Assembly: GCF_902168435.1 (NCBI RefSeq)
Contig: NZ_LR656175.1
Coordinates: 91,077-155,076, forward strand
Length of the DNA stretch: 64,000 bases
Direction: 5' to 3'
DNA from: Bacillus marasmi
Lineage (GTDB): Bacteria > Bacillota > Bacilli > Bacillales > Cytobacillaceae
In this document: in pieces, positions 8,863 to 15,953 of the stretch
Numbering within the stretch: the first letter of the stretch is position 1
Layout of the letters: each line of letters opens with the position of its first letter
Translations under genes and position numbers: made by a program
Notes under the pieces: model-generated
What the model saw: the letters and a program-made list of their open reading frames with translations, nothing else
Databases searched by the model: none
Told to the model about the DNA's origin: nothing

Positions 8863-9096
8863 TCAACCTCCGCTTACAGGTGGAATAAATGCAATAACAT
8901 CGCCAGCTTTGATTACTTCATCATTCGCGGCAAATTCTTCATTTACCGCCGTCATCACTGTATCGAGCTTTAACGTAGGATATTTCTCATTGATTAACGT
9001 TTTAGCCTCAGCAATTGTTTTTCCATCAAAATCGAAGCTGACGGATTCTTCGCCAACAGCGTCGCGGAGATGGGCAAAAAACATGACTTTATTCAT
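8863..9096 (-). CDS. moaD: Molybdopterin synthase small subunit MoaD
   Basis: 77-residue sulfur carrier for molybdopterin synthesis with a beta-grasp pattern and terminal PPVSGG; the Gly-Gly is thiocarboxylated. The start is the ATG at 9094-9096; longer versions into moaE would be out of keeping with the family. It overlaps the moaE end by 8 bp and lies 4 bp before moeB, so the whole MoaE-MoaD-MoeB activation set is consecutive. Confidence 0.93.
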   Translation of the reverse strand: MNKVMFFAHLRDAVGEESVSFDFDGKTIAEAKTLINEKYPTLKLDTVMTAVNEEFAANDEVIKAGDVIAFIPPVSGG

Positions 9097-9553
9097 GTAA
9101 ATCACCACTTTCTGGTTTCCCGGATGGATATGCGACGGTTTCGAGCTGGTTGCCAATCCACTCTTCGCCATCTTCCCAATGTTCTTTTTTCCAGATTGGG
9201 ACGATTTCTTTAATACGTTCAATCGCATAACGATTGGCATCATAGGCATCAGCTCGATGTGGAGTTGACACAGCAATCACGACCGCTATATCGGTAATTT
9301 CAAGTCGACCAACACGATGAGTAATGGCTACTTGTGCGCCTGGCCAACGTTCGTTAATTTCAGCACCAATTTGTTCTAACTTTTTCACAGCCATGGATTC
9401 GTAAGCGTCATAAATAAGGTAAAGCGTTTTTTTGCCCTTTGTGAGCTCGCGGACTGTACCGATGAACGTTGTAATTGCACCAGCGTCACGCTGAACTACT
9501 TTATCGATGATCGATTGAATATCAATTGGCTCTTTTGAAATAGCAAAGTTCAT
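9089..9553 (-). CDS. moaE: Molybdopterin synthase large subunit MoaE
   Basis: Catalytic subunit that inserts two sulfurs from MoaD into precursor Z. 154 residues, the usual length. Recognisable motifs are GAITTFIGTVR (about 25-35), HRVGRLEITDIAVVIAVS, HRADAYDANRYAIERIKE and PIWKKEHW, whose lysines form the active site. It follows the fused MoeA/PBP gene after 68 bp with GGTGACC before the ATG. moaA and moaC, needed upstream in the pathway, are not in the window. Confidence 0.94.
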   Translation of the reverse strand: MNFAISKEPIDIQSIIDKVVQRDAGAITTFIGTVRELTKGKKTLYLIYDAYESMAVKKLEQIGAEINERWPGAQVAITHRVGRLEITDIAVVIAVSTPHRADAYDANRYAIERIKEIVPIWKKEHWEDGEEWIGNQLETVAYPSGKPESGDLHE

Positions 9554-9621
9554 TGATGGTCACCTCAACTTGTTTCATTTATTAGTCATTAGAATTTCCA
9601 AAAATGGGAAAGCGCACTAAG

Positions 9622-11547
9622 TTATGCATTAAAATAAATTGGCTCAGGGTTCACCTCTACTGTGTATCCACCAATTTTTTCTACTTCTTGTCTGAAGCTT
9701 TCACTGCCGATTACCTTAAGGAGCATTTGGCCTTGTTCACTTTCAAAAAACGCTCGTGACATCAGCAAATCATAAGACTCATCAGCAATAGCCTGGAAGT
9801 TTAGTCCCATTGCTTTTGCTGCAGGGTAAATACCTAAACCACAAGCCTGATCGTCACCTTTCACTTCGGCTGCGACAGCTAAATGGGAAAACATTTCACG
9901 CTCATATCCGGTAATATCATCTGCGGAAACGCTTGCTTGCTTGAGAAGCATATCAAACAGAATTCGCGTACCTGCCCCTTTTTGACGATTGACAAAATGA
10001 AGCTCTCTTTCAACTAATTCTTTCACATTCATGTTGTCTATATCACTATCTTTTGGTAGCATCCAGCCCTGGGTTCTTTTTAAAAATGGATATAGAACTA
10101 CGTTTTGACCAGCTAATAATTTCTTCACATAAGAAACATTATATTCGCGGGTCTCTGGATCTAATAAATGAATTCCTGCTACATGCGCTTCGCCTTTACG
10201 AATAGCCATAATTCCGGCCATGCTGCCAACATGTGCAGAGACGATTTTCATGTCGCTGCGTTCTTTTCTCAAGTTGGACGATAATAGGTCAATCGTTAAA
10301 TCATGACTTCCGGTGAAAAGCAAAGCATTTGTGATTTCCGAAAGCGGTCTTAATAGCTCGACTTCAGCCATATCACCTTGCTCATAGCCAATGACTTCAG
10401 AAGGAATGACCAAAAGCCCATCGGCTCGAACGTATGACATGGTTACCCCAGCCGCTCTTGTTAGCGGGTTAGCTACGTATTGACCATTCACATAACCAAT
10501 ATTCATTCTAATAAAGTCCTCTGCACCCATTGACGAAACAATGCGGCGACCAAGCTTTACTTCGATAGTTTGCCGCTTAGGCTCCGGTATTTGCAAATAC
10601 TTACAAATCAAAGGTCGGACGAACCACTCAAGGGCAAGATAGGCTGATACTGGATAACCTGGTACTCCGACAACGACCTTATTGTTAATTTCCGCTAAAA
10701 TAACCGGTTTTCCAGGGCGAGCAGCGACGCCATGGGTAAATACCGTTCCAAGCTCTTGTAAAATATGTACTGTATAATCCTTCGAACCAGCAGACGAACC
10801 AGCATTAATCACAACAATATCAGAGGTCTCAACAGCAGAAAGGAGCGCTTCCTTAATCTTTTCAGGCTGATCACGAACAATTGGGGATAGGATTGGCTCA
10901 CCACCCCACTCCTTTACAAAGCCTGAAAAAACCGTGCCATTAAATTCGATGATTTGTCCTGGTGCAGGTGTTGAATTTGGTGCCACAAGCTCATTACCAG
11001 TTGGAATGATAGTAACAAGCGGTTTTTTTGTTACGTTAACCTCTAAAATCCGCGAGGCGATTAGCACACCTAAATCCGCCGGTCGTAAAATATGGCCTTG
11101 TGGAAATAACATTTCCTCTTGCGTAACATCCTCACCAATTGGACGGATGTGCTGCCAAGGCGTGGCAGGCTCGATGATTTCGATTGTATGTTCATCGATT
11201 ACATGAACATGCTCTATCATGATGACGGCATTGAATGGTGAAGGTACCGCATTTCCCGTATCAACATAGGAAAACTGTTCACCTATCGTTAGATGGAGTG
11301 GATTTTGCTCATGGGCTGTATATGTATCTTCGGCACTTACCGCAATTCCATCCATAGCCGAAGCGTGGTAGTGTGGTACCGATACTTTTGCGAAGATGGG
11401 CTCAGCCGTTGCGCGTCCAAGTGCTTGATCTGTCGGAATGCTTTCTGTTACGATCGGCAAATTGAAAGCTGCTAGAATCTCTTCTTTTGCCTGATTTCGT
11501 GGTTTATCTTCTAAGTATATTTTGCGTTTATATCCGTTTCCTTCCAC
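9622..11547 (-). CDS. MoeA-like protein fused to a periplasmic-binding-protein-like domain
   Basis: 641 residues in two parts. Residues 1-400 are MoeA-like (molybdenum insertase) with SAMDGIAV, GEDV, INAGSSAGSKDY and GVPGYPVSAYLALE. Residues about 410-641 resemble a molybdate/LysR-type substrate-binding domain (TGSHDLTIDLLSS, SAHVGSMAGIMAIRKGEAHVAGIHLLDP, NRQKGAGTRILFDMLL). The binding domain has no signal peptide, so it would act in the cytosol, perhaps as a molybdate or tungstate sensor or donor (inference). The start is GTG after GGGGAG. It follows a stand-alone moeA by 15 bp. Confidence 0.88.
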   Translation of the reverse strand: MEGNGYKRKIYLEDKPRNQAKEEILAAFNLPIVTESIPTDQALGRATAEPIFAKVSVPHYHASAMDGIAVSAEDTYTAHEQNPLHLTIGEQFSYVDTGNAVPSPFNAVIMIEHVHVIDEHTIEIIEPATPWQHIRPIGEDVTQEEMLFPQGHILRPADLGVLIASRILEVNVTKKPLVTIIPTGNELVAPNSTPAPGQIIEFNGTVFSGFVKEWGGEPILSPIVRDQPEKIKEALLSAVETSDIVVINAGSSAGSKDYTVHILQELGTVFTHGVAARPGKPVILAEINNKVVVGVPGYPVSAYLALEWFVRPLICKYLQIPEPKRQTIEVKLGRRIVSSMGAEDFIRMNIGYVNGQYVANPLTRAAGVTMSYVRADGLLVIPSEVIGYEQGDMAEVELLRPLSEITNALLFTGSHDLTIDLLSSNLRKERSDMKIVSAHVGSMAGIMAIRKGEAHVAGIHLLDPETREYNVSYVKKLLAGQNVVLYPFLKRTQGWMLPKDSDIDNMNVKELVERELHFVNRQKGAGTRILFDMLLKQASVSADDITGYEREMFSHLAVAAEVKGDDQACGLGIYPAAKAMGLNFQAIADESYDLLMSRAFFESEQGQMLLKVIGSESFRQEVEKIGGYTVEVNPEPIYFNA

Positions 11548-11562
11548 GTTTGCCGCTCCCCT

Positions 11563-12795
11563 CTATCTTGTTGGTAATACGGGCACATATTCCCCTTGGA
11601 AAATACCTTCCTTAACTGAAGCGACTTCAACTATTCCATCGCTCTTTACAAGAGTAGTAATTAAGCCAGATTTCCCAATGATCGGTTCAGCCCACCATTC
11701 TCCATCCTTCTCAAACAAACTGACGCGAATATAATCCGCTCGACCTGGAGCTGAGGCGATATTTTTCGTGATTTTTGCAAAGACTCGATCCGGTTGTTTC
11801 GTTAATTTTTCGCCTTTAAGTCTACGAAGAATACGTTCGCCGAATAATTGGAAAATAATCATCGCGGAGGCGGGATGACCTGGTAAGCCGATGACTGGTT
11901 TACCTGATGCAACGGAAAGAATCGTTGGTTTGCCAGGCTTAATTGAAATTCCGTGGACAAATACGCCTGGATTGCCCAAGGATTGAATCACCTCGGTTGT
12001 ATAATCCTTAGCCCCAACCGAGCTTCCTCCAGATAAAATTAAGCAGTCGACACGATCAAATAATTGTTTAGCCTGATTCGCAAATTGCGTGTAATCATCC
12101 TTCACAATTCCACCGTAAATACAATCAATATTCCAATTTTCCAGCATACCCGCAACCGTTAAGTAGTTAATATCGCGAATCTGACCTGTTTCTAACTTTT
12201 CTGTCTCGTATGGAACGATTTCATCGCCTGAGGAAAGATAGCCTACAGTTAGGCGACGGTACACTTTCACTTCAGTAATGCCCAAAGAGGCAAGAGCACC
12301 AAGCTCTTGTGGCCGAAGCTTTGTGCCTGCATCAAGAACAATAGCGCCAGACTTAATATCTTCGCCACGCTTGATGATATTTTCACCTGGGGCAATTTGC
12401 TTATATGTATTCAAAAGTCCATGGATATCCTCACAATGCTCAATCATAATGACAGCATCACTTCCAGGCGGAATCATTCCACCGGTTGGAACATAAATGG
12501 CTTCAGAACGGCCCACAGGCTTTGATGCTTCCTGACCCATATTAACTTCTCCAACGACATTTAAGAATCCTGGCATTGTTTCAGATGAACCATATGTATC
12601 CTTTGCACAAACAGCGTAACCGTCTACTGTGGAACGATCAAAGCCTGGTACGTCTTCGCTTGCTAGTACTGGCTCTGCAAGTACATAATGGAGGGCATCC
12701 TTAATCGGTCGAACTTCAGTATCATGAATACCATTAATCATCTCATCGATTAGGGAGAAGGTTTCCTCCACTGTTTTAACTTTGAAAAATTCCAT
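11563..12795 (-). CDS. moeA: Molybdopterin molybdenumtransferase MoeA
   Basis: Inserts molybdenum (or tungsten) into adenylated molybdopterin. 410 residues from the ATG at 12793-12795 (MEFFKVKTVEETF); an in-frame start at 12864 would overlap mobA and is less likely. Motifs: FDRSTVDGYAV (about 52-62), PTGGMIPPGSDAVIMIEH, LSGGSSVGAKDYT, HGISIKPGKPT and GLPGHPASAMI. Two consecutive moeA homologues are common where Mo and W enzymes or several oxidoreductase families are made. Confidence 0.93.
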   Translation of the reverse strand: MEFFKVKTVEETFSLIDEMINGIHDTEVRPIKDALHYVLAEPVLASEDVPGFDRSTVDGYAVCAKDTYGSSETMPGFLNVVGEVNMGQEASKPVGRSEAIYVPTGGMIPPGSDAVIMIEHCEDIHGLLNTYKQIAPGENIIKRGEDIKSGAIVLDAGTKLRPQELGALASLGITEVKVYRRLTVGYLSSGDEIVPYETEKLETGQIRDINYLTVAGMLENWNIDCIYGGIVKDDYTQFANQAKQLFDRVDCLILSGGSSVGAKDYTTEVIQSLGNPGVFVHGISIKPGKPTILSVASGKPVIGLPGHPASAMIIFQLFGERILRRLKGEKLTKQPDRVFAKITKNIASAPGRADYIRVSLFEKDGEWWAEPIIGKSGLITTLVKSDGIVEVASVKEGIFQGEYVPVLPTR

Positions 12796-12832
12796 TGTTC
12801 CTGTACATCCTTTCTCTGACGATGAAAAGAGG

Positions 12833-13432
12833 TTATTGTTCAGTGTCAGCCATCCTTTTGGCAACTTCGTACTCTTCTGGTCGATTCATATTGAAAAAAT
12901 ATTTATCTAATTGATGCTGGAGATGCTCCGGTAAATCAGCTTCCGTCATATATCGGACATTAAGCCGCTTCAATAATCCTCTAACAGTAAGCTCATTTTG
13001 AACTATACATGCTTCAATTTCGGCACAAATGCTCTTTCGATAAACAGCAAAAAGTGGTTGATGCTTTCCGTGAATAACCGGCAGCACCGCATCATAATTG
13101 TCTGTAGCATCTAGGAGATAGCTCCCCAATTCCATTGAAATAAATGGCATATCACAGGCAACAATTAAATTAACATCAAAGGACGAAGCCAATAAGCCCG
13201 CGTGGATTCCAGCAAGTGGTCCTTGGCCCGGATACACATCAGAAACCGTATTTAACTGTAAAAACTGATAGGTTTCTGGATTATTCGATACTAGGACAAT
13301 CTCAGAAACAAGCTTATCAAGTTCATCCTTAATCCGTTCAATATTTGGCTTTTGGTTTATTTTAAGGAGGGATTTGTTCGTTCCCATTCGGCTTGATTTT
13401 CCACCTGATAAAATAATGCCTCCTGCTTTCAT
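12833..13432 (-). CDS. mobA: Molybdenum cofactor guanylyltransferase MobA
   Basis: Attaches GMP to Mo-molybdopterin to give the bis-MGD cofactor used by formate dehydrogenase. 199 residues with the N-terminal nucleotide loop ILSGGKSSRMGTNKS at about 6-20, GPLAGIHAGL, and VACDMPF (metal-binding aspartate). The start is the ATG at 13430-13432, 6 bp after AGGTG; an upstream GTG at 13441 is less likely. Dependence of the exported FdnG on bis-MGD fits its place in this operon. Confidence 0.92.
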   Translation of the reverse strand: MKAGGIILSGGKSSRMGTNKSLLKINQKPNIERIKDELDKLVSEIVLVSNNPETYQFLQLNTVSDVYPGQGPLAGIHAGLLASSFDVNLIVACDMPFISMELGSYLLDATDNYDAVLPVIHGKHQPLFAVYRKSICAEIEACIVQNELTVRGLLKRLNVRYMTEADLPEHLQHQLDKYFFNMNRPEEYEVAKRMADTEQ

Positions 13433-13488
13433 GAACAGCACCTGCTTTTCTTTCTTTTACTATAACCTAAATAACATAAATACCATTA

Positions 13489-14322
13489 CTAATTTGTTTT
13501 ATCACCTTCTGGTTGATTACCAGTTGAGCTGTAACCTTTTTCTTGGGCAATATAATCAAGATGGATTGTCTTTAAGTCAAGTAACGTCGTTGATGGCTTT
13601 TCAAGATGTTGTCTAGTATCAATAACCTTAGTATAGCCTTTACATTTATCACAAACATGAATTTGTGAGGAAGAATCTCCTTCAATCGTTAGAAATTGAA
13701 TCGTACCATGATCTGTGTTTCCACAGTGTGAACAGGAAATTTTCTTATCTAACCAATATGCTAAGCAGCGCGGACAGTGTAACACTTTTTGGCCTTTTCC
13801 TTCGAGTTGACCAAGACGAACTGGTTCACCGCAAACAGGACAGCCACAACCTGGAACAGCTACTCCCTTTTCAGCCGCATTTATTCTTGGCTGAACTTTT
13901 TCAGCGATTAATTGTAAATACGGACGCAAGGCAGTCTCAGCTAAAAATTGCGGAAGCCATGGCTCCAAGCCATGTTGATTGGCATATTCTTGGAAATAAA
14001 TATGATTTAAGGCATATGCTTCTTCCAGCCATAAAACAGCAGTTTGTTCATCTAATAGCTTTGCTAATTTATCAAATTGCTCAGATAGCTGTGGGTTATT
14101 TTTTAATAATACGTCTTTTAGTTCATCTATCCACTGTACAAATAGTGCAATATCGAAATCAATCGCTGTAAAGGCGGCAATTGGTACGCCAGTTTCCATT
14201 ACTGCTTGATCATAATTTGGTCTAACTGAATCAGGGTTGAGTCCCTTTTTCCATTGCTCTTGAAGCTGGATGATTTCCTTTTGTAGATTTAAATATTCCT
14301 TTGATACCACAGATGTCTTCAT
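13489..14322 (-). CDS. fdhE: Formate dehydrogenase accessory protein FdhE
   Basis: Redox-type chaperone for respiratory formate dehydrogenases. 277 residues from the ATG at 14320-14322 with AGAGGTG upstream. The N-terminal half is helical. The C-terminal half has four CxxC pairs: CPVC, CPRC, CSHC and CDKC (rubredoxin-like metal sites). The position directly after the three structural genes supports a role in FdnGHI assembly. Confidence 0.92.
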   Translation of the reverse strand: MKTSVVSKEYLNLQKEIIQLQEQWKKGLNPDSVRPNYDQAVMETGVPIAAFTAIDFDIALFVQWIDELKDVLLKNNPQLSEQFDKLAKLLDEQTAVLWLEEAYALNHIYFQEYANQHGLEPWLPQFLAETALRPYLQLIAEKVQPRINAAEKGVAVPGCGCPVCGEPVRLGQLEGKGQKVLHCPRCLAYWLDKKISCSHCGNTDHGTIQFLTIEGDSSSQIHVCDKCKGYTKVIDTRQHLEKPSTTLLDLKTIHLDYIAQEKGYSSTGNQPEGDKTN

Positions 14323-14350
14323 GAGCTGCACCTCTTTCGTTTTTAAAGGG

Positions 14351-14378
14351 AATGGCTGTCCTTTTACAGACAGCCATT
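14351..14378 (-). other. Intra-operon hairpin between fdnI and fdhE
   Basis: AATGGCTGTC and GACAGCCATT pair across an 8-nt loop. On the minus strand no T run follows, so it is more likely an mRNA processing or stabilising hairpin than a full terminator. It could lower expression of the maturation genes relative to the structural subunits. Confidence 0.6.
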
Positions 14379-14416
14379 TTAAGATTATTGTTATCTGCGT
14401 TACCGCATTTTATTTA

Positions 14417-15136
14417 TTATGCGCCTTTAGATTTCTTGTCATCATCGTGGCCATGAAGTGGTACATCAGGGAAGTTACCCTTTCTTACTTCTTCATCATA
14501 CCAGTCAGTGTAGTGGCCCTTAGCCCACCATGCTGGTACTTTACCATCAACAATACCTCTGAATCCTGGTGATGAATGCTTGTGAACTGCTGCTAAATAA
14601 ATATGACCGACAACTACAGCAATCGCAAGACCCATACATGCACTATGAAGGAAGTAGCCCCACTGTACTGCCCATTGCGGGAAGAAATCAGGGAACCATA
14701 GTGTGAATCCTGATGCGATAATCATGATAGCAGTTAAAATTTGAATCCAAGAGTTAATCTTTTCACCTGCGTTAAAGAATGATTGTGGCACATGCTTAAA
14801 CTTAAGACCCACAAGTTCCTTAACTGTTTCTTGGAACCACTGAAGATCACGTTTTTTCCAAGTAACGATATCTTTGAACCAACGGAATAATCCTTTACGG
14901 TCAAAAATAAACCAAATGAATGTCGGAGTGATGAAGACGACTGCAAAAATACGGTGCAATAGTCTTGCCATTTCCGGTCCACCTAAAACTGGATAAAGCC
15001 AGTCAAAGAACTCTGTATACATTGGTAAGGCCGTTATATACAAAATGAAGAACGAAATGAAATTGATATTATGGGCCCAAACAAACGCCAACGAGAAGCG
15101 TCTTACTTTAACCTCTGGCTGATTTGGTTTACTCAT
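14417..15136 (-). CDS. fdnI: Formate dehydrogenase cytochrome b subunit (gamma)
   Basis: Membrane subunit that passes electrons from the iron-sulfur subunit to quinone. 239 residues with about four membrane helices (near 20-40, 58-78, 125-145 and 160-180) and histidines placed in or next to them (VWAHNINF, LLHRIF, YFLHSACM, VVGHIYLAAVHKH) as haem b ligands. The start is the ATG at 15134-15136 after GGAGGTGATAGCC, overlapping the end of fdnH by 8 bp. The C-terminus is charged and histidine/aspartate rich. Confidence 0.92.
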   Translation of the reverse strand: MSKPNQPEVKVRRFSLAFVWAHNINFISFFILYITALPMYTEFFDWLYPVLGGPEMARLLHRIFAVVFITPTFIWFIFDRKGLFRWFKDIVTWKKRDLQWFQETVKELVGLKFKHVPQSFFNAGEKINSWIQILTAIMIIASGFTLWFPDFFPQWAVQWGYFLHSACMGLAIAVVVGHIYLAAVHKHSSPGFRGIVDGKVPAWWAKGHYTDWYDEEVRKGNFPDVPLHGHDDDKKSKGA

Positions 15137-15953
15137 GGCTATCACCTCCAGCATCATGTCCTTTGTCTTTGTTAAATAATCTATAGGACACTGCTAATCC
15201 AAGAACACCCATTGTAGTTGCACCAATCATCATCTTACCAAGTGGTTGTGCGTAATCTTTCCAAAGTACTGCAGATGTTGGTACTTTTGGTTTTTCAGGC
15301 AGGCCGTAAACGGATGGCTTTTCAGCTAACACGTAGATTGTGTTTGTTCCGCCAACACCTTCTGGATTATAGATCATTGCGTTAGGATAACGGTCTTTAA
15401 TTTGACTTAAGCGTTTTTCTGCTTTAGCAATCATTTCGCTTCTTTCACCAAATTCAAGTGCTCCCGGATGGCAAGTCGTTACACAAGCTGGCTGCATACC
15501 TTCTTCGATACGGTCTGTACACATTGTACATTTTGAAGCCTTACGGTATTCCTTACCTTCTTTATCCTTGTAAGTTGCTAATGAGATAACATCAAACGGA
15601 CAGTTTTGTACGCAATAGCCACAGCCTACACACTTTTCGTGGTCAACTACAACTGTGCCGTATTTTGAGTAAGTGATTGCATCTTCAGGACAAACTTTTT
15701 CACATGCTGCCTCTTTACAGTGGAAACATGCAGAATGACGGAATAGGTAGTCTAAATTGCCTTTTGTGTTTTCATGCTCGATAAATTCGATTACATTCCA
15801 AGTATGCGCAGTAACCTTTGCATGAGATTGATTACTTCCTAGGAACTCCTCTGGCTCAGCCGGAAGGTCATTCCAGTTTTTACAAGCAACCATACAGGCA
15901 CGGCAACCATCACATTTCGTAACATCGACTAATTTTGTATATTCTTTAGCCAT
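15129..15953 (-). CDS. fdnH: Formate dehydrogenase iron-sulfur subunit (beta)
   Basis: Electron-transfer subunit with four [4Fe-4S] clusters. 274 residues. Cysteine groups: CDGCRACMVACKNW (about 14-27), CFHCKEAACEKVCPED, CVGCGYCVQNCPFD, and CTMC with CVTTC. A single C-terminal membrane anchor is predicted near 240-260 (MMIGATTMGVLGLAVSYRLF). Its start shares bases with the fdnG stop. The layout matches E. coli FdnH. Confidence 0.96.
   Translation of the reverse strand: MAKEYTKLVDVTKCDGCRACMVACKNWNDLPAEPEEFLGSNQSHAKVTAHTWNVIEFIEHENTKGNLDYLFRHSACFHCKEAACEKVCPEDAITYSKYGTVVVDHEKCVGCGYCVQNCPFDVISLATYKDKEGKEYRKASKCTMCTDRIEEGMQPACVTTCHPGALEFGERSEMIAKAEKRLSQIKDRYPNAMIYNPEGVGGTNTIYVLAEKPSVYGLPEKPKVPTSAVLWKDYAQPLGKMMIGATTMGVLGLAVSYRLFNKDKGHDAGGDSHE

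Noticed and set aside
14351-14378. Full terminator splitting the fdh operon
   Set aside because: The hairpin is strong, but no T run follows on the minus strand, and fdhE and the Mo genes continue in the same direction without another promoter that I could see.
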